NCBI RefSeq assembly: GCF_002288525.1 | Contig: NZ_CP023068.1 | Span: 248,001-312,000 of the forward strand | Source of the DNA: Sinorhizobium sojae CCBAU 05684 | GTDB lineage: Bacteria; Pseudomonadota; Alphaproteobacteria; Rhizobiales; Rhizobiaceae | Length of the DNA stretch: 64,000 nucleotides | Direction: 5' to 3' | Shown: piece by piece, positions 17,342 to 25,427 of the stretch | Position numbering within the stretch: the first letter of the stretch is position 1 | Layout: each line of letters starts with the position of its first letter | Translations under genes and position numbers: made by a program | Notes under the pieces: model-generated | What the model saw: only the letters and a program-made list of their open reading frames with translations | What the model was told of the DNA's origin: nothing | Database searches by the model: none

Positions 17342-18045
17342 ACGGCACTCTTCCTCGGCGAGAACTCGGATACGTCGATGATGCGGTCGGCGACGGCGTC
17401 GCGCACTTTCTCGTCGTGGAAGATGCCGACGAGCGCCGCGCCCTCGGCCTTTTTTGCGGCGATCATCTCGACGACGACGGCACGGTTCCTGGCGTCGAGC
17501 GAGGCGGTCGGCTCGTCGAGCAGCAGGATCTTGTGGTCGGTGATGAAGCCGCGGGCGATGTTGACGCGCTGCTGTTCGCCGCCGGAGAAGGTGGCAGGCG
17601 GCAAGTCCCAGAGGGCATTCGGCAGGTTGAGTTTCGACAGCACGTCCGCCGCCCGCTCGCGCGCCTCCTCGACCGCGACGCCGCGCGCCTGCAACGGCTC
17701 GGCGACGATATCGAGGGCGGAGACGCGCGGCACGACGCGCAGGAACTGGCTGACATAGCCGAGCGTCACGCGGCGCACCTCGAGTACCAGGCGCGGCTCG
17801 GCCGCGGCGAGGTTCACGAGCCGGCCGTCATGCTCCATCAGGATCTGGCCTTCGTCGACGCCGTAATTGCCGTAGAGCATCTTCAGGATCGAGCTCTTGC
17901 CAACGCCGGAAGGACCACCGAGAACCACGCATTCGCCGGACTTGACGGAAAAGGCGACGTCAGCCACCACGGGCAGGCGGATCCCATCGCGCAGGTGCAT
18001 GGTGAAGCTCTTGGAGACTTCTGAAACAACAAGCGGAGTAGCCAT
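17338..18045 (-). CDS. phnL: Carbon-phosphorus lyase complex ABC-type protein PhnL
   Basis: 235 residues with the ABC ATPase set: Walker [11 protein letters not shown] near 41, signature [13 protein letters not shown] near 154, Walker [13 protein letters not shown] near 174, and H-loop His near 208. PhnL is required for the C-P lyase reaction in the cytosol and does not act in transport; with PhnGHI it makes the nucleotide-phosphonate intermediate. A longer frame reaches 18489 but covers phnK coding sequence; ATG at 18045 has AAGGAG 10 bases upstream. A 65-base gap separates it from phnK, the only sizeable gap inside the operon. Confidence 0.93.
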   Translation of the reverse strand: MATPLVVSEVSKSFTMHLRDGIRLPVVADVAFSVKSGECVVLGGPSGVGKSSILKMLYGNYGVDEGQILMEHDGRLVNLAAAEPRLVLEVRRVTLGYVSQFLRVVPRVSALDIVAEPLQARGVAVEEARERAADVLSKLNLPNALWDLPPATFSGGEQQRVNIARGFITDHKILLLDEPTASLDARNRAVVVEMIAAKKAEGAALVGIFHDEKVRDAVADRIIDVSEFSPRKSAV

Positions 18046-18110
18046 GACGTTTATTCTCCTTGCCGCATGAATTTGTCCGTAGACCGGGTTCCACCTTTCG
18101 GCATCATGCG

Positions 18111-18887
18111 TCAGACCTGCAGGATCGATGAGACGAGAAGCTGGGTGTAGGGCTGGCGCGGATCGTCGAGCACCCGGTCGGTGAGCCCCTGTTCGATGAC
18201 GGCACCGTCCTTCATCACCATCATCCGGTGCGACAGGAGCCGCGCCACTGCGAGATCGTGCGTGACGATGATCGCCGAGAGTCCCAGATCGTGCACGAGC
18301 CCGCGCACGAGGTCGAGCAGGCGTGCCTGTACGGAGACGTCGAGGCCGCCTGTCGGCTCGTCCATGAAGACGAGGCGCGGGGAGGTCACGAGATTGCGGG
18401 CGATCTGCAGGCGCTGGCGCATGCCGCCGGAAAAGGCGCGCGGCTGGTCGTCGATCCGATCCTCGCCGATCTCTACGCGTTTCAGCCAATCGCCGGCGGT
18501 GGCACGGATCCTGCCATAGTGCCGGCCGCCGACCGCCATCAGCCGCTCACCGACATTGGCGCCGGCCGAGACCGTCATCCGGAGCCCGTCGGCCGGATTC
18601 TGGTGCACGAAGCCCCAGTCGGTCCGCATCAGGAAGCGGCGCTCCGCCTCGCCCATGCGCGCGAGATCGCGGTACTGGCCGTCGCGCATGTGGTATTCGA
18701 CGATGCCGGAGGTCGGCAACAGCCGTGTAGACAGGCAGGAGAGCAGGGTGGTCTTGCCGGAGCCGGACTCGCCGACGATCGCAAGCACTTCGCCCGGATA
18801 GAGTTCGAAGGAGACGTTGCGGCAGCCGATGCGGCTCCCGTAGAACTTCGACACGTCATTGACCTTGAGGAGCGGTGCAGCGCTCAT
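18111..18887 (-). CDS. phnK: Carbon-phosphorus lyase complex ABC-type protein PhnK
   Basis: 258 residues. Walker A GESGSGKTT near 39, signature FSGGMRQRLQIARN near 155, Walker B LVFMDEPTGGLD near 175. It resembles dipeptide-importer ATPases but sits within phn genes, where PhnK docks on the PhnGHIJ core. ATG at 18887 overlaps the phnJ stop as ATGA and has AGGAGG 7 bases upstream, so the longer upstream frame was rejected. DNLGLS-like VHDLGLSAIIVTHDLAVARL at the H-loop is typical. Confidence 0.93.
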   Translation of the reverse strand: MSAAPLLKVNDVSKFYGSRIGCRNVSFELYPGEVLAIVGESGSGKTTLLSCLSTRLLPTSGIVEYHMRDGQYRDLARMGEAERRFLMRTDWGFVHQNPADGLRMTVSAGANVGERLMAVGGRHYGRIRATAGDWLKRVEIGEDRIDDQPRAFSGGMRQRLQIARNLVTSPRLVFMDEPTGGLDVSVQARLLDLVRGLVHDLGLSAIIVTHDLAVARLLSHRMMVMKDGAVIEQGLTDRVLDDPRQPYTQLLVSSILQV

Positions 18888-19777
18888 CGGGCGGCCTCCT
18901 TGCCTTCGCGCTCGGGACGGGCGAGCATGGAACCGCCATGGCCTTGCGCTCGCCGGTCTTCGCAATGGTCGGTATCGGAGCAGACGAACATCCGCCCGCC
19001 CTTGTCGTCGAGCACCACTTCGTCGAGATAGACGTTGTCGGCGCCGCAGAGCGCGCAGGGCTTGTCGAATTTCTGGATCTCGAAGGGATGGTCCTCGAAA
19101 TCGAGGCTGACGACTTCGGTAAAGGGGGGCACCGCATAGATGCGCTTCTCGCGGCCTGCGCCGAAGAGCTGCAGCGCCGCGGACATGTGCATCTTCGGAT
19201 TGTCGAATTTCGGCGTCGGCGAAGGGTCCATGACATAGCGGCCCTCGACCTTCACCGGATAGGCGTAGGTCGTGGCGATATGGCCGTTGCGGGCGATGTC
19301 CTCATAGAGCTTCACATGCATGAGGCCGTATTCTTGGAGCGCGTGCATCTTGCGCGTCTCGGTCTCGCGCGGCTCGAGGAAGCGCAAGGGCTCGGGGATC
19401 GGCACCTGATAGACGAGCGTCTGGCCCTCCTTGAGCGGCTCCTCGGGGATGCGGTGGCGCGTCTGAACGATCGTCGCCTCCATGGTTCTGGTGGTGACCG
19501 CGACTTTGGCGACCTTCTGGAAGAAGGCTCGGATCGAGACGGCGTTGGTGGTGTCGTCCGCGCCCTGGTCGATGACCTTCAGCACATCGTCAGGCCCAAG
19601 AATCGCGGCGGTGACCTGCACGCCGCCGGTGCCCCAGCCATAGGGCATCGGCATTTCGCGCGAGGCAAACGGCACCTGATAGCCGGGAATGGCGATCGCC
19701 TTGAGGATCGCCCGTCGGATCATCCGCTTCGTCTGTTCGTCGAGATAGGCGAAATTGTAGGTGGCAAAGTCGTTCAT
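18884..19777 (-). CDS. phnJ: Alpha-D-ribose 1-methylphosphonate 5-phosphate C-P lyase
   Basis: 297 residues. PhnJ is the radical SAM enzyme that breaks the carbon-phosphorus bond, releasing methane (from methylphosphonate) and a ribose cyclic phosphate. The cluster-binding Cys residues are in CALCGADN and FVCSDTDHCE near 240-275, the spacing C-x2-C-x21-C-x5-C known for this family. GWGTGGVQVTAAI near 47 is the conserved N-terminal core. It overlaps both neighbours by 4 bases (phnI upstream, phnK downstream). Confidence 0.96.
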   Translation of the reverse strand: MNDFATYNFAYLDEQTKRMIRRAILKAIAIPGYQVPFASREMPMPYGWGTGGVQVTAAILGPDDVLKVIDQGADDTTNAVSIRAFFQKVAKVAVTTRTMEATIVQTRHRIPEEPLKEGQTLVYQVPIPEPLRFLEPRETETRKMHALQEYGLMHVKLYEDIARNGHIATTYAYPVKVEGRYVMDPSPTPKFDNPKMHMSAALQLFGAGREKRIYAVPPFTEVVSLDFEDHPFEIQKFDKPCALCGADNVYLDEVVLDDKGGRMFVCSDTDHCEDRRAQGHGGSMLARPEREGKEAAR

Positions 19778-20868
19778 TCGGCGGCCTCCTTCATGCTGTC
19801 GCGGGCGGCCTCATATTCGCGGCGCATACGCCTAACCAAGTCGAGTTCCGCCTGGAAGTCGACGTAATGCGGCAGCTTCAGGTGCTCGACGAATCCCGTC
19901 GCCTGGACGTTGTCCGCGTGCGAGATGACGAACTCCTGGTCCTGGGCGGGAGCGACGATGTCCTCGCCGAACTCGTCGGTCCTGAGCGCCCGGTCGACGA
20001 GCGACATGGACATGGCCTTGCGTTCGCTCTGGCCGAAGACGAGACCATAGCCGCGGGTGAATTGCGGCGGCTCATTGGCTGAGCCCTTGAACTGGTTGAC
20101 CATCTGGCATTCGGTGATGCGGACGACCCCGATCGAGACGGCGAAGCCAAGCTCAGGAAGGTCGAGTTCGATCTCGACCTCCCCGATGCGGATCTCGCCG
20201 ACGAAAGGATGGGTGCGGCCGTAGCCGCGCTGGGTGGAGTAGGCGAGCGCCAGCAGAAAGCCTTCGTCGCCGCGGGCGAGCGCCTGCAGGCGCAGGTCGC
20301 GCGGCATCGGGAATTCCATCGGTTCGCGGGTCAGGTCGCCCACGACATGGCCCTCCGGCATCGTCCCGTCGTTTTCGATCAGCCCCTCGCTGTCGAGGAT
20401 GTCGGAGACGCGCATCACCTCGTCGCCCGGCTCCTTGCGGGCCGGTTCGGCGACGGCTGCGTCGCCGAGCAGAGACGGGTCGATGAGGCGGTGGGTATAG
20501 TCGAAGGTGGGGCCGAGCAGTTGGCCGCCGGGCAGGTCCTTGTAGGTTGCCGAGATGCGCCGCTCGATCTTCATCTTCGCAGTGTCGATTGGCTCGGACG
20601 AGCCGAAGCGGGGCAGCGTGGTGCGGTAGGCACGCAGGATGAAGATCGCCTCGATCATGTCGCCGCGCGCTTGGCGCACAGCAAGGGCGGCGAGGGATCG
20701 GTCGTAGAGCGAAGCTTCCGCCATGACGCGGTCGACGGCGAGGCCGAGCTGCTCCATGACCTGCTCGATGGTGATCGCCGGCCGCGCGCGATCGCCGCGG
20801 CGGCGATCGGCAAGCAGCCGATGGGCATTGGCGATGGCAGCTTCCCCGCCTTTGACGGCTACATACAT
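19774..20868 (-). CDS. phnI: Carbon-phosphorus lyase core subunit PhnI
   Basis: 364 residues, the usual length. PhnI is the nucleosidase-like core subunit that, with PhnG, PhnH and PhnL, swaps adenine of ATP for the phosphonate. The conserved start YVAVKGGEAAI, a central STQRGYGRTHPFVGEIR near 225 and FGQSERKAMSMSLVDRALR near 285 are clear. GAGGAG lies 6 bases before ATG at 20868. It is 4 bases after phnH and overlaps phnJ. Confidence 0.96.
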   Translation of the reverse strand: MYVAVKGGEAAIANAHRLLADRRRGDRARPAITIEQVMEQLGLAVDRVMAEASLYDRSLAALAVRQARGDMIEAIFILRAYRTTLPRFGSSEPIDTAKMKIERRISATYKDLPGGQLLGPTFDYTHRLIDPSLLGDAAVAEPARKEPGDEVMRVSDILDSEGLIENDGTMPEGHVVGDLTREPMEFPMPRDLRLQALARGDEGFLLALAYSTQRGYGRTHPFVGEIRIGEVEIELDLPELGFAVSIGVVRITECQMVNQFKGSANEPPQFTRGYGLVFGQSERKAMSMSLVDRALRTDEFGEDIVAPAQDQEFVISHADNVQATGFVEHLKLPHYVDFQAELDLVRRMRREYEAARDSMKEAAE

Positions 20869-20872
20869 GGTC

Positions 20873-21481
20873 TCACTCCTCGATCGACAATCTGGTCGTG
20901 CGTGGCAGGCAGAGAACGCCTTCTTCGGCCGTCAGCACCAGGTCTATGCCGGGGGGGAAAATCGCCCGGTTGGCCTTCCAGAGATCGAGGAAAACGTCGG
21001 GCAGTCCTTTCGGCGCGACGGTGGTCTCGCCCTTGATCCCCGGTCCGCGAGCGATCATTCGGCATCCGCCCGTCAGGGCCTCCACCTCTATCACCAGGGT
21101 CGTCGAGCGGTCCGGATATTCCTGCGAACCGAGCGCGTACTGGTCGAAGCCGGGGATTGCGCCGCCTTTCTCGATGAAGGCGAAGCGGGCCTCGGCCTTG
21201 ACTTCCGTGATGCTGGCGCCGGTATGGAAGGCGATCCATTGCGGCATCGCGGATTTGGAAAGTGTCGGGGAGAGCCAGACAGGCGTATCGTGATCGCAAA
21301 GGGTCAGCGCGACCGCACCGCTGGCCCGGCCGAGCGGGGACGGCGGTTCGGCGCCTGCCGAAGGGCGGCCAATAGTGCCGGGTCGGGCGAAGCAGTCCAT
21401 CAGCATGCGGAAGACCGATTGTGCCGCAAAGACCGGGTCGGCAAAGGCACCGGCGTAGATTTGCGATTGGGCGCCCATCAA
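20873..21481 (-). CDS. phnH: Carbon-phosphorus lyase core subunit PhnH
   Basis: 202 residues. It begins with AFADPVFAAQSVFRMLMDCF, the standard PhnH opening helix, and has ALTLCDHDTPVWLSP near 75 and GPGIKGETT near 145. PhnH forms a dimer within the PhnGHIJ core and is needed for nucleotide attack on the phosphonate. Start at 21481 overlaps the phnG stop by 4 bases. Confidence 0.94.
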   Translation of the reverse strand: MMGAQSQIYAGAFADPVFAAQSVFRMLMDCFARPGTIGRPSAGAEPPSPLGRASGAVALTLCDHDTPVWLSPTLSKSAMPQWIAFHTGASITEVKAEARFAFIEKGGAIPGFDQYALGSQEYPDRSTTLVIEVEALTGGCRMIARGPGIKGETTVAPKGLPDVFLDLWKANRAIFPPGIDLVLTAEEGVLCLPRTTRLSIEE

Positions 21482-21963
21482 TCCTCTCCCCGGACCATGG
21501 TGAAGAAATCGACGCGGGTCGCAGCCGTTTCCTCGGCCTTGCGGCGCTCCTCGTTTAGTAGGCGCGCTGCGATCTGCCGGTGCAGTGCCTCGACGGCGGG
21601 TCTATATGCCGGGTTCTGATAGAGCGCGTCGAAGATCGCCGCAAAGCGGGCGCGCTCCTTGTCGGTGCCGAGCAATTGTCCGTGACCGATCTCGCCGCTT
21701 GAAAGCCTGACCGTCGCACGCGTCACCGTCGCCTCGCCCAGATTGAACGGGTCGCCGCCACCGCCGATACGGCCGCGCACCATGACCAGTCCTGTTTCGG
21801 GTCCGCGCACCGCCGCCACTTCCGGTTTGTCGGCGATTGCCTGCCAGGCGGCGGCGAGCTCGGCGCCCGTGGCGCGGGCGAGAAGCCGCATGGCTTCGCG
21901 CCGTTCGGCGGCGGGTTCCGGAAGGTCGTCATGGTCATGCTTTTCCGTCGCGTTCATGATCAT
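21478..21963 (-). CDS. phnG: Carbon-phosphorus lyase core subunit PhnG
   Basis: 161 residues. The RREAMRLLARATGAEL opening, PETGLVMVRGRIGGGGDPFNLGE-like central strand and GHGQLLGTDKERARFAAIFD near 105 are the PhnG pattern. First gene of the leftward phn operon. The start could be ATG at 21963 or at 21957, two residues apart; neither has a strong ribosome-binding site. An operator-like palindrome sits 9-26 bases upstream of the start. Confidence 0.93.
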   Translation of the reverse strand: MIMNATEKHDHDDLPEPAAERREAMRLLARATGAELAAAWQAIADKPEVAAVRGPETGLVMVRGRIGGGGDPFNLGEATVTRATVRLSSGEIGHGQLLGTDKERARFAAIFDALYQNPAYRPAVEALHRQIAARLLNEERRKAEETAATRVDFFTMVRGED

Positions 21964-21971
21964 ACTCTACA

Positions 21972-21989
21972 TGTCTATTGATCTAGACA
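21972..21989. promoter_or_regulatory. Probable PhnF operator
   Basis: TGTCTA at 21972-21977 and TAGACA at 21984-21989 form a 6-base inverted repeat with a 6-base spacer. It lies between phnG and the divergent gene for the GntR/HutC-type regulator PhnF, the usual place for autoregulated operators of this family. On the leftward strand it follows a TATAAG -10-like box (22004-21999), so bound protein would cover the transcript start of phnG. Confidence 0.6.
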
Positions 21990-22024
21990 ACTATACATCT
22001 TATATCCTTTCTTAGCCTTCGCAA

Positions 22025-22042
22025 ATGACAGGCCTGTGACAT
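22025..22042 (-). promoter_or_regulatory. PHO-box-like site for PhoB control of phn
   Basis: Read leftward, the site is ATGTCAC-N4-CTGTCAT; the second half matches the CTGTCAT consensus in 7 of 7 positions and the first in 5 of 7. It lies 20 bases upstream of a TATAAG box and about 62 bases upstream of phnG. PhoB control under phosphate starvation is known for phn operons. It overlaps the GTG at 22036, which argues for a later phnF start. Confidence 0.5.
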
Positions 22043-22053
22043 CGGTGAAGAAA

Positions 22054-22791
22054 ATGGTGGCAAGGAAGACGATCGAGCGGCGGACTGGGGTTGCGCTCTG
22101 GCGGCAGATCACGGATCGCATACGGCTCGCGATCGGCAATGGCGAGTACGATGCGACCGGAATGGTGCCGCCCGAGACGGCGCTGGCGCGCGAATTCGGC
22201 GTCAACCGGCACACGGTGCGCAGCGCCCTGGCGGCGCTTGCGGAAGAGGGGCTTGTGCGAGCCGTCCAAGGGCGCGGCACGCTGATCGAGCGCAAGGACC
22301 GGGTGATCTATCCGATCTCCCGGCGGACCCGTTTTTCTGCGGGACTCGGCCGGCAGGTGAAGGAGATCGGCTCAAGCCTGCTCGGACACAGCAAAGTGCA
22401 GGCAAGCGGTGAGGTCGCCGCCGCCCTTGCGCTTCCGCCGGGATCCCTGGTGGTGGAACTGCAGACCGTCAGCAGCGGCGACGGGCGGCCGCTCTCGGCA
22501 ACCGTTGCCTATTTTCCGGCGGAACGGTTTCCTGAAATGGCGCAGCAATATGCGCGTCTTGGGTCCGTCACGAAGGCGTTTGCGGCACAAGGGCTCGACG
22601 ACTATGTCCGTGTGTCGACGGAGATCGTCGCCCGACACGCCGGTGCGGCGGAGCTCGAGCTTCTCAAGCTTTCGCCCGGCGCGATCGTCCTTGAGGCGCT
22701 CTCGGTCAATGCCGATCTGGACGGACGGCCCGTCGAATACTCGCGCACGCGTTTTGCCGCAGATCGGATGAAGTTCAGGATCGAGACTTAG
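22054..22791 (+). CDS. phnF: GntR-family (HutC subfamily) regulator of phosphonate genes, PhnF
   Basis: 245 residues. N-terminal winged helix with TGVALWRQITDRIRLAI and NRHTVRSALAALAEEG, then a UTRA effector domain (about 85-240) with PLSATVAYFPAERFP and RPVEYSRTRFAADR. PhnF represses phn genes until a phosphonate or starvation signal appears. The frame is open from GTG at 22036, but that codon lies in a PHO-box-like site and the family N-terminus begins with ARKTIERRTG, so I chose ATG at 22054. Divergent from phnG and convergent with the DUF1905 gene, 23 bases away. Confidence 0.88.
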   Translation: MVARKTIERRTGVALWRQITDRIRLAIGNGEYDATGMVPPETALAREFGVNRHTVRSALAALAEEGLVRAVQGRGTLIERKDRVIYPISRRTRFSAGLGRQVKEIGSSLLGHSKVQASGEVAAALALPPGSLVVELQTVSSGDGRPLSATVAYFPAERFPEMAQQYARLGSVTKAFAAQGLDDYVRVSTEIVARHAGAAELELLKLSPGAIVLEALSVNADLDGRPVEYSRTRFAADRMKFRIET

Positions 22792-22814
22792 CGCAGCGGC
22801 TACCGGCCGATGCG

Positions 22815-23114
22815 CTAGGCACGAGTCAGCATCAACGCAACCTTCACGGTTTGGCCGGTCGTCAAATTCTCTTTCCGTCGCACCTCCGCCTTTAGCGGCA
22901 GGAGAAACGAGCCCGAGCTCTTGTCTGGAAAGATGGATGTCGTCCATTCGGTCCTGCCCGCCCGCGCGAGCACGGCTTGGCTGCCCCAGCCGGTCTTCGT
23001 CGGCTCGGCCGCGAACCTGATCTGCACGGCAATGTCCTGTGGCAGCGTGACGAAATGCCAGCCGCCTTTCCCAGGATAGAGCCAAAGCTCCGCTTCGAAA
23101 TCGAACTGTTCCAC
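22815..23114 (-). CDS. DUF1905 domain protein
   Basis: 99 residues. FDFEAELWLYPGKGGWHFV and the later GSFLLPLKAEVRRKEN are the DUF1905 pattern, a small beta-barrel-like domain of unknown role, sometimes fused to a YdeI-type domain. I chose GTG at 23114 because GAGG lies 4 bases before it and the domain begins directly there; the frame is open far upstream without a start signal. It stands alone, convergent with phnF and divergent from the selenium-binding protein gene. Confidence 0.75.
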   Translation of the reverse strand: MEQFDFEAELWLYPGKGGWHFVTLPQDIAVQIRFAAEPTKTGWGSQAVLARAGRTEWTTSIFPDKSSGSFLLPLKAEVRRKENLTTGQTVKVALMLTRA

Positions 23115-23233
23115 TGATCCTCGCTTAGCCGTCGCCCGGATTATGGCAAGGCGCCGCATTTCCGACGAGTTTTTGCCGTAACTGTTAATTCTTGCATCAG
23201 GATCCACGCATTGTCTCTTTGGGGAGAACAGAC

Positions 23234-24628
23234 ATGGCGACGTGGCGACCCGATCCTTCCTTCTACCCATCACCGCGCATGGCTGCAAAGGCTCCCAGGG
23301 AGACCCTTGCCTATGTCGCTGCCTTCGACCCGGACCGGCAACGGCCCGACGCGATCGCGGTTGTCGACGTCGCTCCGGCGTCCCCGACCTACTCGCAAAT
23401 CGTCGGGCAGGTCGAGATGCCGAATGTCGGCGACGAGCTCCATCATTTCGGCTGGAATGCCTGCTCGTCCTGCCTCTGTCCCAATGCGCCGCATCCGCAT
23501 GTGGAGCGACGCTATCTGGTCGTGCCCGGCCTGAGGTCATCGCGGCTTCACATCATCGACACCAAGCCGGACCCGAGGAGGCCTGAGATCGTCCGCATCA
23601 TCGAGCCGTCGGAGATTGCCGAAAGGGCGAATTACTCGCGGCTGCACACGATCCATTGCGGCCCCGAAGGGATTTACGTCAACGCGCTCGCCGACCGGAA
23701 CGGCAATGCGCCGGGCGGGATCTTCCTCCTCGACCACGACAGCTTCGACGTGCTCGGTCAGTGGGAATTGGATCGCGGACCGCAAAAGCTCGCCTATGAT
23801 TTCTGGTGGCATCTCGGCCATGACACGATGATCACCAGCGAGTGGGGAACGCCAGATACCTTCGAGAACGGCCTCGTTCCCGAGGTGCTGCTCGGTTCGA
23901 AATACGGCCGACGGCTGCATTTCTGGGATCTCACCAAGCGCAAGCACGTGCAGGAGATCGACTTCGGCGAGGAACATCAACTCGTCTTCGAACTGCGCCC
24001 GGCCCACGACCCGACCAAGGCCTATGGCTTCGTCGGCTGCGTCATCAGCCTGAAGGATCTCTCCGCCTCGATCTGGACCTGGTATCGCGAGGGCGACAAA
24101 TGGGCGGTGAAGAAGGTCATCGAGATCCCGGCGGAGCCCGCCGATCCGGATCTGCTGCCGCCGGTCCTCAAGGATTTCAAGGCGGTCGCGCCGCTCGTGA
24201 CCGACATCGATCTCTCGATGGACGATCGCTTCCTCTATGTTTCCTGCTGGGGCACCGGCGATATGATACAGTACGACGTTTCGGATCCCTTCGCGCCGAA
24301 GGAGACGGGGCGGGTACGGATCGGCGGCATAGCCTCGCGGGCCAGCCATCCGAAGGCGTCGAACGGTGCGCTGAATGGCGGCCCGCAAATGGTCGAGATC
24401 AGCCGTGACGGCAAGCGGGTCTATTTCACCAATTCGCTCTATGGCGCGATCGACCCGCAGTTCTACCCGGAGGGTATCGACGGCTGGATGGTGAAGCTCG
24501 ACGTCGGCGACAATGGCGGCATTGGCTTCGACGAGAACTTCTTCGTCGATTGGCCGAAGGGGCATCGGCCGCATCAGGTTAGGCTCGAAGGAGGCGATTG
24601 CTCCTCGGATTCCTATTGCTATCCTTAA
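23234..24628 (+). CDS. Selenium-binding protein 56 family, probable methanethiol oxidase
   Basis: 464 residues across a seven-bladed propeller typical of SELENBP1/MtoX. NACSSCLC near residue 76 is the family Cys site, and the conserved HTIHCGPEGIY, HLGHDTMITSEWGTP and RPHQVRLEGGDCSSD (C-terminal) contain His residues expected to bind copper. MtoX enzymes oxidise methanethiol to formaldehyde, hydrogen sulfide and hydrogen peroxide. Bacterial MtoX is often exported; no signal peptide is seen here. ATG at 23234 has GGGGAG 7 bases upstream. The next gene encodes a membrane protein. Confidence 0.85.
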   Translation: MATWRPDPSFYPSPRMAAKAPRETLAYVAAFDPDRQRPDAIAVVDVAPASPTYSQIVGQVEMPNVGDELHHFGWNACSSCLCPNAPHPHVERRYLVVPGLRSSRLHIIDTKPDPRRPEIVRIIEPSEIAERANYSRLHTIHCGPEGIYVNALADRNGNAPGGIFLLDHDSFDVLGQWELDRGPQKLAYDFWWHLGHDTMITSEWGTPDTFENGLVPEVLLGSKYGRRLHFWDLTKRKHVQEIDFGEEHQLVFELRPAHDPTKAYGFVGCVISLKDLSASIWTWYREGDKWAVKKVIEIPAEPADPDLLPPVLKDFKAVAPLVTDIDLSMDDRFLYVSCWGTGDMIQYDVSDPFAPKETGRVRIGGIASRASHPKASNGALNGGPQMVEISRDGKRVYFTNSLYGAIDPQFYPEGIDGWMVKLDVGDNGGIGFDENFFVDWPKGHRPHQVRLEGGDCSSDSYCYP

Positions 24629-24685
24629 GGGGCGTGGGGCGGCGCGAGGTAAATGACGGCCCTCATCCGCCCTGCCGGCCACTTT

Positions 24686-24703
24686 CTCCCCGCTCGCGGG
24701 GAG
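24686..24703. repeat. GC-rich REP-like palindrome, copy 1
   Basis: CTCCCCGC-TC-GCGGGGAG is a perfect palindrome within a longer element flanked by CTCATCCGCCCTGCCGGCC and GGTCAGGGGTGAGGGG. Two related copies lie at 29060-29077 and 29106-29127. It is between two rightward genes. I recall it as a common rhizobial intergenic repeat. Confidence 0.75.
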
Positions 24704-24795
24704 AGGGTCAGGGGTGAGGGGGCCATCGCGCCTCCAACGGTTCAATTGACTATGAAGTCTTAAGGAGAGCGGTCCGTGCGGCCGCACCGGAGCAA

Positions 24796-25422
24796 ATGAC
24801 GAATATCTGGCCCTGGCTTTCTCTGGCGGGCCTCGGTGCGTTCCACGGCGTGAACCCGGCGATGGGCTGGCTCTTCGCCGTGGCGCTGGGCCTCCATCGG
24901 CAAAGTGCCCGGATCGTCTGGCTGTCTCTCGTTCCGATCGCCCTTGGTCACGCCGCGTCCATCGCAATGGTGCTGTTGGCCGTGACGGCATTCGGCACGA
25001 TATTGGATCTGCCCAACCTGCAGCTTGCGGCAGCCTCCATCATTCTAGCTCTCGCGGGCTACTATGCCATTTTCGGGCACCGTCATCGCGCGAGGGTCGG
25101 GCTGCGGACCGGCATGGCGGGACTTGCACTTTGGTCCTTCCTGATGGCGACGAGCCATGGTGCAGGGCTGATGTTGGTACCCGCGGTTCTGAGCCTTTGC
25201 TTGACAAACGAGGCCGGGATTGCCGGCATGGGCAACTCGCTCCCCATTTCGCTCGCCGCGGTCGGCGTCCACACGGGTGCGATGCTCGCCGTGATCGCCG
25301 TGATCGCGCTGATTGTATTCAGCCGGCTCGGCCTTGGCGCCCTTCGGTCAGCCTGGATCAACTTCGACCGCCTCTGGACGCTGGCGCTCGGTGCGACCGG
25401 GATCATCCTGCTGATCTCATAG
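24796..25422 (+). CDS. Multi-pass membrane protein with conserved His motifs
   Basis: 208 residues with about six hydrophobic segments. Early HGVNPAMGWLFAVALGLHR, then ALGHAASIAMVLL and ATSHGAGLMLVP, give a spaced-His pattern reminiscent of NicO/RcnA-type metal transporters, but I do not recognise a named family with certainty. It follows the methanethiol oxidase gene with a repeat between, so metal (copper) supply or another link is possible but unproven. It ends 5 bases before the convergent glutathione S-transferase gene. Confidence 0.65.
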   Translation: MTNIWPWLSLAGLGAFHGVNPAMGWLFAVALGLHRQSARIVWLSLVPIALGHAASIAMVLLAVTAFGTILDLPNLQLAAASIILALAGYYAIFGHRHRARVGLRTGMAGLALWSFLMATSHGAGLMLVPAVLSLCLTNEAGIAGMGNSLPISLAAVGVHTGAMLAVIAVIALIVFSRLGLGALRSAWINFDRLWTLALGATGIILLIS

Positions 25423-25427
25423 AGCGT

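Noticed and set aside
17338-18489. 383-codon version of PhnL
   Set aside because: The first 148 codons are antiphase to phnK coding sequence; ATG 18045 with AAGGAG begins the conserved ATPase.
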